Source: Coprococcus eutactus (GTDB lineage Bacteria > Bacillota > Clostridia > Lachnospirales > Lachnospiraceae). Taken from it: a stretch of 64,000 nucleotides of DNA. The position numbers and the translations under genes were made by a program. The notes below the pieces were generated by a model. The model had not been told where the DNA came from. It searched no databases and worked only from the letters and a program-made list of their open reading frames with translations. Shown piece by piece: positions 34,886-43,833 of this stretch. Location of the stretch: positions 852,001 to 916,000 of the forward strand of contig NZ_CP102278.1 in the NCBI RefSeq assembly GCF_025149915.1, written 5' to 3'. Every line of letters starts with the position of its first letter. Within the stretch, counting starts at the first letter, position 1.

Positions 34886-36169
34886 ATGGTAAGAGCGGTT
34901 GTAGGAGCCAATTGGGGCGACGAAGGAAAAGGTAAGATCACAGACATGTTAGGCCAGGAGTCAGACATAATCGTAAGATTCCAGGGTGGTGCCAACGCAG
35001 GTCACACAATTGTCAATGACTATGGTAAATTTGCTTTACATACACTTCCATCAGGAGTGTTCTACAGTCACACAACAAGTATCATTGGAAATGGTGTTGC
35101 ACTTAACATCCCTCTTCTTTTCAAGGAGATAAAGTCCATCACAGACAGAAATGTACCAATGCCTAAGATCCTTGTATCTGACAGAGCACAGATGGTTATG
35201 CCATACCACATTCTCTTCGACGAATACGAGGAGGAGCGACTTGCAGGTAAGTCATTCGGATCAACAAAGTCAGGAATCGCTCCATTCTATTCAGATAAAT
35301 ATGCAAAGATCGGTTTCCAGGTAAGCGAGCTCTTTGATGAGGAAGCACTGAAGGAGAAGATCGAGAGAGTTATAGTACAGAAGAACGTTCTTCTTGAGAA
35401 CCTGTATCACAAGCCACTCTTAAAGGTTGATGATATATTCAACACACTCATGGAGTATAAGGAAATGGTTGCTCCTTATGTATGTGACGTATCAGCATAC
35501 CTCTATGAGGCGATCAAGGAGGGCAAGAACATCCTTCTTGAGGGTCAGCTTGGTTCACTGAAGGATCCGGATCACGGAATCTACCCTATGGTTACATCAT
35601 CATCAACTCTGGCAGCTTACGGTGCCATCGGTGCAGGTATACCTCCATACGAGATCAAGCAGATCATCACTGTATGTAAGGCATACTCAAGCGCAGTAGG
35701 AGCAGGCGAGTTTGTAAGTGAGATATTTGGCGACGAGGCAGATGAGCTCAGACGCCGCGGCGGTGATGGCGGTGAGTTTGGTGCAACAACAGGAAGACCT
35801 AGAAGAATGGGTTGGTTCGACTGTGTGGCATCAAAGTATGGCTGCCGTATCCAGGGAACAACAGACGTTGCATTTACAGTACTTGATGTACTTGGATATC
35901 TCGATGAGATCCCGGTATGTGTAGGCTACGATATCGATGGTGAGGTTACAACAGACTTCCCAACAACATCAAAGCTCAAGAAGGCAAAACCTGTATATGA
36001 GACACTCCCAGGCTGGAAGACAGATATCAGAGGAATCAAGAAGTACGAGGATCTTCCAGAGAACTGCAGAAAGTACATCGAGTTCGTTGAAGAGCATATC
36101 GGATTCCCAATCACCATGATTTCAAACGGTCCGGGAAGAAACGATATCATCTACAGAAACGCAAAGTAA
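34886..36169 (+). CDS. purA: Adenylosuccinate synthetase
   Basis: The 427-residue product begins VGANWGDEGKGKITDMLG, the P-loop-like GTP/IMP site, followed by GGANAGHTI and the catalytic His. STKSGIAPFYSDK and TTGRPRRMGWFD are further conserved blocks. It joins aspartate to IMP using GTP, and with purB completes AMP synthesis. The protein is of normal length. The gene strongly favours GAG for glutamate, as other core genes do. Confidence 0.95.
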   Translation: MVRAVVGANWGDEGKGKITDMLGQESDIIVRFQGGANAGHTIVNDYGKFALHTLPSGVFYSHTTSIIGNGVALNIPLLFKEIKSITDRNVPMPKILVSDRAQMVMPYHILFDEYEEERLAGKSFGSTKSGIAPFYSDKYAKIGFQVSELFDEEALKEKIERVIVQKNVLLENLYHKPLLKVDDIFNTLMEYKEMVAPYVCDVSAYLYEAIKEGKNILLEGQLGSLKDPDHGIYPMVTSSSTLAAYGAIGAGIPPYEIKQIITVCKAYSSAVGAGEFVSEIFGDEADELRRRGGDGGEFGATTGRPRRMGWFDCVASKYGCRIQGTTDVAFTVLDVLGYLDEIPVCVGYDIDGEVTTDFPTTSKLKKAKPVYETLPGWKTDIRGIKKYEDLPENCRKYIEFVEEHIGFPITMISNGPGRNDIIYRNAK

Positions 36170-36212
36170 TTTGACCTGATTCACAGGGAAATCAAATAAC
36201 AGAAAAATAACA

Positions 36213-36255
36213 GGGACACTTTCCAGTAAGAGATTATTAGGGAGTGTCTCTTTTG
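36213..36255 (+). terminator. Terminator after purA
   Basis: GGGACACTTTCC pairs with GGGAGTGTCTC (G-U pairs included), followed by TTTTG. Confidence 0.7.
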
Positions 36256-36323
36256 TTGTTGGAAATGGATTTCTATTTGTGGTGTAAGGAGATTGTAGAA
36301 TAAGATTATATTTGTTATGATTA

Positions 36324-36345
36324 TTTTATCGGCTTTCCGATAAAA
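36324..36345. promoter_or_regulatory. Perfect 9-bp inverted repeat before the GH36 gene
   Basis: TTTTATCGG (36324-36332), loop CTTT, CCGATAAAA (36337-36345), 65 bases ahead of the start codon. It could be a regulator operator or a short transcript hairpin. Confidence 0.45.
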
Positions 36346-36409
36346 GTTCTAGTGGATAGGGCGATGTGCAAAAAAAGCATATTGCAAATTTATTGCATGG
36401 AGGAGAAAA

Positions 36410-38617
36410 ATGAAATACATCAAAATCAATGAAAACGGAATTCATATTGTATTTGGAATTACAGATAAAAATCAGATCAAATTGCTGCATTTTTCAAAAG
36501 CAGAATTTGATGAAAATGATATTTGCAAATTTGGAAAGGAATGTAAGGCAGAAGATCTGGTAAGAAAAGAGCAATTTATCGATGAGGCTTTTCAACTTGT
36601 ACAGGTAAACCTTGCCGGATATAATCGCCCATATGAAAAGCATGGAAATAAACATATTTGTACAGCACCGGGATATTTATTGACCTATGCGGGGATGGAA
36701 GACAGTTGGAATGAGATTGGACGTAAGATAACCATTTATCAGGAAGATAAGGAAGAGACACATGTCCGCGTAGAAACAAGAATGCAGTTTTATAAGGGCA
36801 CTTCTATCGTTCGTATGGTCAATAAAGTAATCAATGAAGGCGATAGTACACAGTGTCTGGAATATCTATCTTCATTTTGCTATACAGGAATTGAAAAAGA
36901 GGGAAAAAGCAATTCCGATGCGAAAATGAGAGTGCGCATTCCTTATAATGGATGGCAGAAAGAGATGAGTATCAAAGAATATAAGTTCGGAGATGTAGGA
37001 CTGGCGCAAACACAACCCGGGGTATACCAGCGTACTTCACAGGTGCTTGAAGTATCGAATACCGGAAACTGGTCTACGAAGAAGTATTTACCATTAGGGT
37101 ATGTAGAAAATACAGAGGCACATACAAGCTTATTCTGGCAGATTGAACATAACGGTTCCTGGCATTATGAGATCAGTGATCAGAATACGCATTTTTATGT
37201 CTGTGTCAGCGGACCGACCGAAGTACAGTCTCACTGGTTCAAAAATCTCGCGCCGGGCGAATCATTTGAATCGGTACCGGTTGCTGTGGGTGTGGCAGAT
37301 GACAGCTTTGAAAAAGCAATGGGTGAGCTGACAAAATATCGCCGTATGATTCGAAGACCGAATAAAGATGATGAGAATTTACCGGTTATTTTCAACGATT
37401 ATATGAATTGCCTGTTTGGTGATCCGACAACGGAGAAAGAACTTCCGATGATTGATGCGGCTGCGGAATGCGGTTGTGAATACTATGTGATAGATGCCGG
37501 TTGGTATGCTCCCGGAGAATGGTGGGACAGTGTCGGCGAATGGCAGGAAAGCAGGGAGCGTTTTCCGAATGGAATTAAAGAAGTAACAGATTACATTCGT
37601 CAAAAGGGAATGATACCGGGCGTCTGGCTGGAACTTGAAGTGATGGGAATCAATTGTGAGAAAGCAAAGAATGCTCCGGATGACTGGTTCTTTATCCGTC
37701 ATGGAAAGCGTGTATATGACCGTAGCAGATATCAGCTCGATTTTAGAAATCCGGAAGTCATCGAACATGTCAATGAAGTGATCGATCGGGTAGTCAAAGA
37801 TTACGGAGTGGGATATATCAAGATGGATTATAACATTGAACCGGGCATAGGTACTGAACTTGGCGCGGAAAGTGTGGGGCAGGGACTGCTTGAACATGAA
37901 AAAGCATATCTAAACTGGCTTGATGATGTATTTGCACGTTATCCGGATCTGGTAATTGAAAACTGTTCCAGCGGAGGCCTTCGCATTGATTATGCGTTGC
38001 TCTCCAGATATAGTATTCAGTCTACATCGGATCAGGAAGATTACCGGAATTATGCGACGATAGCAGCAAATGCTGTGGCAGGAGTTACTCCGGAACAGGC
38101 GGCAGTCTGGTCGTATCCGATGCGCCAGGGAGACAAGGAAGAAGTAATTTATAATATGATAAATGCCATGCTGCTTCGTATTCATCAGAGTGGTCATTTG
38201 GCACAACTTCCGCCGGAACGTCTTGCATTAGTGAAAGAGGGAATTGCCTGTTATAAGACGATTCGTCAGGATATCAAATATGCGATACCTTATTGGCCGA
38301 TTGATATTGCTGACAATGAGGATATGTGGGTATGCGGAGGCCTTCAGCTTGAAAACAAAGCATATCTTGCAGTATGGAAGCGGCAAATGGAAGGAAAAAA
38401 TAATGACAGGTACATGAAAGCCGGCATAAACTGCACAGATGATAGTTTGTCCATACCATTGGACAGTATTCCATTTATCAGAGACGATATGCAAGTATCC
38501 TGCATTTATCCTAAGAAGGAACCGGTTGATTTTGAATTCAAAGGAAATGTATTAACGGTGCATTTTAAAAAGCCTGTTATGGCAAGACTTTTTGAATTAA
38601 GAAAGGGTATTGTTTAA
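36410..38617 (+). CDS. Alpha-galactosidase, GH36
   Basis: The 735-residue protein has an N-terminal beta-sandwich, a central TIM barrel and a C-terminal beta domain, as in GH36. Catalytic motifs are present: the nucleophile Asp in GYIKMDYNIEPG and the acid/base Asp in QSTSDQEDY; YYVIDAGWYAP is another barrel motif. There is no signal peptide, so it acts in the cytoplasm on imported raffinose- or melibiose-type sugars. No sugar transporter lies nearby. Glutamate codons are mostly GAA, unlike purA just upstream, which marks the start of an accessory stretch. GGAGG precedes the ATG. Confidence 0.92.
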   Translation: MKYIKINENGIHIVFGITDKNQIKLLHFSKAEFDENDICKFGKECKAEDLVRKEQFIDEAFQLVQVNLAGYNRPYEKHGNKHICTAPGYLLTYAGMEDSWNEIGRKITIYQEDKEETHVRVETRMQFYKGTSIVRMVNKVINEGDSTQCLEYLSSFCYTGIEKEGKSNSDAKMRVRIPYNGWQKEMSIKEYKFGDVGLAQTQPGVYQRTSQVLEVSNTGNWSTKKYLPLGYVENTEAHTSLFWQIEHNGSWHYEISDQNTHFYVCVSGPTEVQSHWFKNLAPGESFESVPVAVGVADDSFEKAMGELTKYRRMIRRPNKDDENLPVIFNDYMNCLFGDPTTEKELPMIDAAAECGCEYYVIDAGWYAPGEWWDSVGEWQESRERFPNGIKEVTDYIRQKGMIPGVWLELEVMGINCEKAKNAPDDWFFIRHGKRVYDRSRYQLDFRNPEVIEHVNEVIDRVVKDYGVGYIKMDYNIEPGIGTELGAESVGQGLLEHEKAYLNWLDDVFARYPDLVIENCSSGGLRIDYALLSRYSIQSTSDQEDYRNYATIAANAVAGVTPEQAAVWSYPMRQGDKEEVIYNMINAMLLRIHQSGHLAQLPPERLALVKEGIACYKTIRQDIKYAIPYWPIDIADNEDMWVCGGLQLENKAYLAVWKRQMEGKNNDRYMKAGINCTDDSLSIPLDSIPFIRDDMQVSCIYPKKEPVDFEFKGNVLTVHFKKPVMARLFELRKGIV

Positions 38618-38667
38618 TAAGGCGGAATCTGATTCATCGTTTTGAATTTTATAGATTCCACTTGTAG

Positions 38668-38754
38668 ATGTTTGAAAATGTGATACTGGAAAATGAAACA
38701 ATAGAGGACGCAGAATTTGTTGGCTGTGAATTTAAAAAATGGTATTTGTTGTAA
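38668..38754 (+). pseudogene. Pentapeptide-repeat protein, 5' remnant
   Basis: A 28-codon frame reads MFENVILENETIEDAEFVGC and then EFKKW before its stop. The spaced A(D/N)F-like pattern (AEFVGCEF) matches the start of pentapeptide-repeat proteins. The rest of the gene is missing, so this is a scrap left between the GH36 and MATE genes. Confidence 0.45.
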
Positions 38755-38797
38755 ATAAGGACAAGTGGATTAATATTCAATTTGGAGGAATAACATA

Positions 38798-40138
38798 ATG
38801 TCAAAAGATGAGTATTTGATCACAGATGCACCGCTTAAAGCGCTGACAGTCTTTGCAATGCCTATGATCTTGGGCAGCTTTTTTCAACAAGTGTATAATA
38901 TGGCTGATTCAATAATAGTTGGCCAGTATGTCGGATCATCTGCACTTGCGGCTGTTGGCGCATGTGCCGCTCTTACAAATGTATTCATTTGTGTGGCACT
39001 CGGTGCCGGCATAGGTGCGGGCGTGCTTGTGAGCCGCTATTTTGGAGCCAGGGATTATAGTAAAATGAAAACAATAGTATCAACATCGCTGATAAGTTTT
39101 ATGGTTTTGAGTATACTTTTGGGTGTATGTGGTCTTATCTTTTCACGTTCGATGATGACGCTGCTTCAGACACCTGCTGACATACTGGATGAAGCGGTGC
39201 TGTATCTTCGTGTTTATTTTGCCGGATTTCCATTTTTGTTTATGTATAATATTCTTTCAACAATGTTCAATTCAATCGGTGAATCAAAGATACCGTTGGG
39301 TCTTTTGATATTTTCTTCTGTCTTGAATATTGTTATGGATCTTTGGATGGTGGCAGGCCTCGGCCTGGGCGTTTTCGGTGCAGCTCTTGCAACTCTTATT
39401 GCCCAGGGAATATCCGCAGTGTTTTCACTGCTGATTTTTCTTTGGCGTATGTGCCAATATAAAGGCCGTTTTGATTGGTTTGACAGGCACGAGTTACATT
39501 TCATGCTTAGAATTGCCGTACCATCGGTTCTTCAGCAGTCCACAGTGTCGATTGGTATGATGATCGTTCAGGCAGTTGTAAATCCATTCGGTACACAGGC
39601 ACTTGCAGGTTACTCAGCAACGATGAGGGTAGAGAATGTTTTTTCACTGATATTTGTATCCATTGGAAATGCAGTTTCACCGTATGTTTCTCAGAATCTT
39701 GGCGCAAAGAAAATCAAACGTATCAAAAAAGGATATCGGGCTGCGTTGGTGTTGGATGTGTGCTTTGCGATCATCGCATTTATAGTCATTGAAACACTGC
39801 ATACTCAGATTTCATCTTTATTCCTTGGCAAAGATGGAACCGCTTTGGCATATCAGGTGTCTGGGGGCTATATGAGATGGATTGGCTACTTTTTCATCTT
39901 CATGGGAATCAAGATGGCAACCGACGGGGTCCTTCGAGGACTTGGGATCATGCGCCCATTTCTCATTGCAAATATGGTCAACCTCGCGATTCGTCTGGCA
40001 GTTGCCCTGATTTGTGCGCCCCGTTTTGGTATCGAATTTGTCTGGCTTGCGGTGCCGGCGGGATGGCTTGCAAACTTCCTGATCTCTTATATGGCTCTCA
40101 GAAAGTCGTGGCCGGTTGATAAAGCAATTGACGAATGA
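38798..40138 (+). CDS. MATE family efflux transporter
   Basis: The 446-residue product has 12 hydrophobic helices and the MATE pattern: ALTVFAMPMILGSFFQQVYN in helix 1, MADSIIVGQYVGSSALAAVG, and the internal repeat half beginning at AVPSVLQQSTVSIGMMIVQ. Such pumps export drugs or metabolites using sodium or proton gradients. TTTGGAGGA precedes the ATG. Its flanks are decayed genes (pentapeptide-repeat, CPBP), so it may have arrived with accessory DNA. It differs in sequence from the second MATE gene at 60925-62325. Confidence 0.9.
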   Translation: MSKDEYLITDAPLKALTVFAMPMILGSFFQQVYNMADSIIVGQYVGSSALAAVGACAALTNVFICVALGAGIGAGVLVSRYFGARDYSKMKTIVSTSLISFMVLSILLGVCGLIFSRSMMTLLQTPADILDEAVLYLRVYFAGFPFLFMYNILSTMFNSIGESKIPLGLLIFSSVLNIVMDLWMVAGLGLGVFGAALATLIAQGISAVFSLLIFLWRMCQYKGRFDWFDRHELHFMLRIAVPSVLQQSTVSIGMMIVQAVVNPFGTQALAGYSATMRVENVFSLIFVSIGNAVSPYVSQNLGAKKIKRIKKGYRAALVLDVCFAIIAFIVIETLHTQISSLFLGKDGTALAYQVSGGYMRWIGYFFIFMGIKMATDGVLRGLGIMRPFLIANMVNLAIRLAVALICAPRFGIEFVWLAVPAGWLANFLISYMALRKSWPVDKAIDE

Positions 40139-40320
40139 TCGGTTTGGTGCAAAGGGATGTCTGTTTTGCAATAGTACCGGCAATCATTGAGGAATACATC
40201 TTCCGGGGTGTGATACTCGGAGCTTATCTGAAAGTGGAGATGATGGCGGCGGTTCTGATTAGCAGCCTACTACAAAGCATTGGATTTAAGATGGTATGGG
40301 TGATACAATCTAAAATGTAA
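40135..40320 (+). pseudogene. CPBP (CAAX-type) membrane protease fragment
   Basis: The 61-residue frame contains IVPAIIEEYIFRGVILGAYL, the EExxxR motif of CPBP intramembrane metalloproteases, but the N-terminal helices and the later His motifs are missing. A complete member has around 200-300 residues. The frame after the stop (about 40339-40429) still reads as hydrophobic coding-like sequence. This is a gene remnant. Confidence 0.6.
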
Positions 40321-40614
40321 ATGCTTTGTTTAACTATAGGGGCTGATGGGAATGCGATTGATTTATTATTCTTGGATATTGTTTTTTATGCGATAAACAG
40401 CGCGTTGTTTATCTGTCTTAATATATAATTGATTAATCTTATATGTAATGTTCTCGGCATGCGCCATGATATCAGGAATCATTTGTCAGAGATACAGCTT
40501 CTGACCGTTTGGAGCTTGTCAAGTAAACACTGAGTGCATCAGTATTTACTCCGTTTTTTAATTAAATTTAACGAAAAGGAGGTATCGTGCATCTGTTGTG
40601 TGCGAGAAAGAGAA
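40321..40614. other. Gap before the immunity array
   Basis: The first 110 bases look like decayed coding sequence following the CPBP scrap. From 40519 onward the sequence is a near-exact copy of 47155 onward and leads into the first array gene. A ribosome binding site AAGGAGG sits at 40576-40582. Confidence 0.5.
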
Positions 40615-41430
40615 ATGGGAACATTGGAAGTGGACAAGAGTCTTAAAGCGGCGTTTAAGGAAACGCTGGAACCGCATGGGTTCAAGAAAGTAAAGGGGAG
40701 GTATCCGCACTTTGTGAGGATGGCAACTCCCGAGATTATTCAAGTCATCAACTATCGGCTGGAGCAGGCTCTGTCGCCGCAGTTGGAGGAAAAACGGTTT
40801 GAAGTATACTGTGCGGTCGGCAGTATATACCGCCCGGAGATCAATCTGAACCGGTCTGTGTATGCCAGCATGGATTGGATAAATACAACACAGCTAGATA
40901 TGTATTTTACGGCAAAGCGAAATGGAATACCGGTTTACGAGAATGAACAGCCGGGAGTTGACTATATCATCAAAAAGGGAGATGAAGCTTCTCTCAGAGA
41001 ACAGATTGCGTTTGCCATGACTGGAATAGAGCATTATATAATTCCGGCATTTGACAAGGTGGTGGATTTAAAGACATGCGTGGATTATTTGGAGTTATAT
41101 GATAGAGGCGAACTATTTGTATGGTTTGAAAATGGAGATAAATTTATTTTACCAGCAAAATATCCGGATAAGGAATCATATAGCAAGAAAATACAAAAAG
41201 ATTGTGAAACAATGAAAAAGGAGGTGGAACAAGACATTTTAGATGGAAGAATTACAGAAGCAAATGGGCGGGAAAAAATAATACAATGCACGAGAAGTTA
41301 TAATGATGATATCGAACAATACGGAAAATTTTTTGAAGATGAGGCAACTAAAAATGAGATTGCGCGATTAAAGGCAGAGCGAGCAGAAAAAAATATAAAT
41401 GCAATACGTGCGATGGGAATCGAAGTGTAA
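40615..41430 (+). CDS. Immunity-like paralogue 1 (DUF4304-like N-terminus)
   Basis: The 271-residue cytoplasmic protein has no signal peptide or membrane helix. Residues 1-162 are the block shared by all five paralogues (MGTLEVDKSLKAAFKETLEP at the start, IIQVINYRLEQ, CVDYLELY at the end). A short variable window at about 89-104 reads INTTQLDMYFTAKRNG. Residues 163-250 are of type A (DRGELFVWFENGD..., RSYNDDIEQY), shared only with paralogue 4. The tail LKAERAEKNINAIRAMG is common to all. The N-terminal block resembles DUF4304-type proteins, a low-confidence recall. An immunity role is inferred from context with secreted toxin genes. Confidence 0.75.
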   Translation: MGTLEVDKSLKAAFKETLEPHGFKKVKGRYPHFVRMATPEIIQVINYRLEQALSPQLEEKRFEVYCAVGSIYRPEINLNRSVYASMDWINTTQLDMYFTAKRNGIPVYENEQPGVDYIIKKGDEASLREQIAFAMTGIEHYIIPAFDKVVDLKTCVDYLELYDRGELFVWFENGDKFILPAKYPDKESYSKKIQKDCETMKKEVEQDILDGRITEANGREKIIQCTRSYNDDIEQYGKFFEDEATKNEIARLKAERAEKNINAIRAMGIEV

Positions 41431-41461
41431 AAGACGGGGGCAAAAAGAGGGGAGTAAGCAT

Positions 41462-41575
41462 ATGAAATTAAAACAAATGACAAAGGTACGAGAGGACATT
41501 GTTAGACAGATAAAATATCATAGCTGTGCTGAGATACCGGATTCAGGCAGTGACGGAAGCCGTAAACGCAGGTAA
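41462..41575 (+). pseudogene. Truncated copy of the start of the RTX toxin gene
   Basis: The sequence from about 41431 to 41490 matches the intergenic region and first codons of the 48108 gene (GGAGTAAGCAT then MKLKQMT). It then diverges and ends after 37 codons. It shows that a toxin gene start once followed paralogue 1 just as it now follows paralogue 5. Confidence 0.7.
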
Positions 41576-41788
41576 GATAGTCACAATTCCGGCAGAGAAC
41601 ATGACGATAGGCAGCTGGCCGGGAACAGGGTATATGGTCATAGACCCGGAGACCGGAGCAGGGGCGTATATGATATCCGGAGGGCTGAATGGGGGTGCAT
41701 TATCGGCGCTTTTGACACTTGGAGGATTATGCGCTACATTTCCTTCGGCTGCTGCAACGTCAATGTTGGTTTGGGCTGCTGTTCAATT
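41526..41788 (+). pseudogene. Polymorphic toxin core fragment
   Basis: The frame reads AVTEAVNAGKIVTIPAENMT, then GSWPGTGYMVIDPETGAGAY and MISGGLNGG. I recall this run from the region before the toxin tip in large Clostridial polymorphic toxins with transglutaminase-like domains. It has lost both ends and runs out of frame near 41790. It overlaps the toxin-start relic at 41462-41575 at its 5' end. Confidence 0.5.
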
Positions 41789-42025
41789 CTTCGCACTTAC
41801 GCTAATATCAAGATATCTCTTGATAAGGAAGCGTTTGTATTTATGATAGATAATCAAGGTGTACAATGGTTCTTTTTTAGATTAGATGAGGGAGATAATC
41901 CCCCGGTGTATATGTATACAGAAGCTAGAGAAGATAGATTTGATAAAATATGCGATTCATATACTGACTTTATAACAGGGATAGCTAAAGCTGATTCAAC
42001 AATATTACACAGATTGTTTGGTTAA
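41729..42025 (+). pseudogene. SUKH-family immunity gene, 3' fragment
   Basis: The part from about 41790 reads FVFMIDNQGVQWFFFRLDEG, DNPPVYMYTEARED and ends HRLFG. The NQGV...NPPVY pair is the SUKH strand pattern, also seen in the intact gene at 27832-28500. The N-terminal half is missing and replaced by toxin-core sequence, so a deletion fused a toxin to a following immunity gene. Confidence 0.55.
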
Positions 42026-42081
42026 GGTTGCAAACGAAAATATATGGATGAGCATCACCCGATTAAATTTTAGGAAGGAAA

Positions 42082-42531
42082 ATGCGTGAAATGGGAAAAA
42101 AATTTGTTAAATATATATTAGACGGACAATTTGATTTTGCTAAAAGCTTGTGTAAGGATATGGATAGGAATTTGATTAGAGATACAATTATCATATGTGC
42201 AAATGATACAGAAAATGTAACCCTGCTGTTATTTGCACAGGATATGTTTAAAACTACACAGGATATGTTCTGGTTAGACGTCTTAATTGATTTGTTATTG
42301 GGACCGTTAGCATTTTATGAGGGAGCATATCATGCGGCATATTATTATTCAAGACTTGCACTTAAAATACAAAATAGCATTGGAAATTTAGAAAGAATCC
42401 TATTTTTTTATGGACTTCCTGAACGCGTTATGGATTATAGTCATGCTAAGGAATATGCAGAACTGTTATTAACAATGGACAAAAATAATAAAACAGCGAA
42501 AATGATATTAGGTCTTAATGCAAGTAGATAA
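42082..42531 (+). CDS. Hypothetical helical protein, possible immunity protein
   Basis: The 149-residue protein is mostly alpha-helical with TPR-like spacing: GKKFVKYILDGQFDFAKSLC, IICANDTENVTLLLF, FWLDVLIDLLLGPLAFYEGA, YYSRLALKIQNS. It has no signal peptide. I believe similar proteins occur beside Clostridial polymorphic toxins, but I cannot name a family. AGGAAGGA precedes the ATG at 42082; a second ATG at 42091 is possible. Downstream is a broken toxin C-terminus. It is intact, unlike its neighbours, which suggests it is still under selection. Confidence 0.55.
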   Translation: MREMGKKFVKYILDGQFDFAKSLCKDMDRNLIRDTIIICANDTENVTLLLFAQDMFKTTQDMFWLDVLIDLLLGPLAFYEGAYHAAYYYSRLALKIQNSIGNLERILFFYGLPERVMDYSHAKEYAELLLTMDKNNKTAKMILGLNASR

Positions 42532-42537
42532 TGTAAT

Positions 42538-42666
42538 ACATATGATTCATTCAACCGAGCTGGAAAAGTACCTGCATTTGGCGGATGAACATATGCAATG
42601 TATGACGTTGTTGGAATAAGTAATGCTAAGTCTTTGACTAAAGATAGGTGGATAAATAAAAAATAG
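42538..42666 (+). pseudogene. Toxin C-terminal fragment with internal stop
   Basis: One frame reads YDSFNRAGKVPAFGG, a TGA at 42586-42588, then TYAMYDVVGISNAKS and LTKDRWINKK before a stop at 42664. Apart from the TGA it looks like the tip of an exported toxin. It has no start codon of its own. Confidence 0.4.
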
Positions 42667-42708
42667 CTCAAGATTAGTCAAAGAAAGTTTAAATAGGAAG
42701 GAAATATC

Positions 42709-42864
42709 ATGATATATACCGATCAGCAACTAATTAAGAAAATTCGTAAGATGATAATAGATTTTGAGGACGAAGTGGTTGAATTTAAAGAAGCCCGTAC
42801 AAGTTATTCATTTAAGGATATAGGAAAGTACTTTTATGCTTTGGGAAATGAAGCGAAGAGATAA
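42709..42864 (+). pseudogene. AlbA_2 (Schlafen-like) domain protein, 5' fragment
   Basis: The 51-residue frame reads EDEVVEFKEARTSYSF and DIGKYFYALGNEA, the start of the AlbA_2 domain of putative DNA-binding/ATP-binding regulators, which are normally several hundred residues. It ends exactly where the 51-base block shared with 45232 begins, so recombination truncated it. GGAAGG precedes the ATG, so a short peptide could still be made. Confidence 0.55.
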
Positions 42865-42909
42865 ATGCAATATATGAAGATATTGGTGCATGGTGGAAGG
42901 TAAAGTAAT
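42859..42909 (+). repeat. 51-bp block shared with 45232-45282 (toxin 3' end)
   Basis: The block is identical base for base with 45232-45282. One frame encodes INAIYEDIGAWWKVK followed by TAA, 1 base before the ATG of paralogue 2. It looks like the last codons of a toxin gene carried along with its immunity gene. Confidence 0.75.
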
Positions 42910-43740
42910 ATGGGAACATTGGAAGTGGACAAGAGTCTTAAAGCGGCATTTAAGGAAACGCTGGAGCCGCATGGGTTCAAGAAAGTAAAGGGGAGGTATC
43001 CGCACTTTGTGAGGATGGCAACTCCCGAGATTATTCAAGTCATCAACTATCGGCTGGAGCAGGCTCTGTCGCCGCAGTTGGAGGAAAAACGGTTTGAAGT
43101 ATACTGTGCGGTCGGCAGTATATACCGCCCGGAGATCAATCTGAACCGGTCTGTGTATGCCAGCATGGACTGGATACATACTACGATGCCTCATATGTAC
43201 ATGAAGGCAAAACGCAATGAAATAACGGTGTATGAGAATGAACAGCCGGGAGTTGACTATATCATCAAAAAGGGAGATGAAGCATCTCTTAGGGAACAGA
43301 TTGCGTTTGCCATGACTGGAATAGAGCATTATATAATTCCGGCGTTTGACAAGGTGGTGGATTTAAAGACATGCGTAGATTATCTAGAGTTATATGATTC
43401 TATGTGCTTAACAGTATGGAACAGGTATCAGTTTGAAAATAGCGAGGAAGCTTTAATTTTACCAGCTAAATATCCTAATCAAGAAAGCTACAAGGAGAAT
43501 GTGCTGAATAAGTATGAAGCAATAAAGGAAAGAGTGTTTCATGATATTGATGAAGGTAAAATGTTGAGAGCTGATGGAGAAATAAAAATGCTGCGCTGTA
43601 AAAAAAGAGCTGATGATACAATAGAGCGATACGAAAAATTTTTTACAGATGAAGAAACTAAAAAAGAACTTGAACGATTAAAGGCAGAGCGAGCAAAGAA
43701 GAACTTAGAAGCAATACGTGCGATGGGAATCGAAGTGTAA
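42910..43740 (+). CDS. Immunity-like paralogue 2
   Basis: The 276-residue product has the same 162-residue N-terminal block as the other paralogues. The short variable window reads IHTTMPHMYMKAKRNE, shared with paralogue 4. The C-terminal section is unique in the array (type C: DSMCLTVWNRYQFENSEE, EGKMLRADGEIKMLRC, RADDTIERYEKFF), before the common tail LKAERAKKNLEAIRAMG. The start follows a conserved GGAAGGTAAAG site inside the end of a toxin relic, implying toxin-immunity coupling in the ancestor. Role inferred as for paralogue 1. Confidence 0.75.
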   Translation: MGTLEVDKSLKAAFKETLEPHGFKKVKGRYPHFVRMATPEIIQVINYRLEQALSPQLEEKRFEVYCAVGSIYRPEINLNRSVYASMDWIHTTMPHMYMKAKRNEITVYENEQPGVDYIIKKGDEASLREQIAFAMTGIEHYIIPAFDKVVDLKTCVDYLELYDSMCLTVWNRYQFENSEEALILPAKYPNQESYKENVLNKYEAIKERVFHDIDEGKMLRADGEIKMLRCKKRADDTIERYEKFFTDEETKKELERLKAERAKKNLEAIRAMGIEV

Positions 43741-43833
43741 AAGACGGGGGGTAAAAAAGAAGGGAGCAAGATATGTAGACCGTTTGGCGTGGAATCGATT
43801 TCATATAGAGGTGCAGAAGGATACCTAATAAAG

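Noticed and set aside
40587..40650. Leader peptide starting at GTG 40587 before paralogue 1
   Set aside because: It has a good ribosome binding site but copies 4 and 5 have GTA at that position, so it is not conserved.
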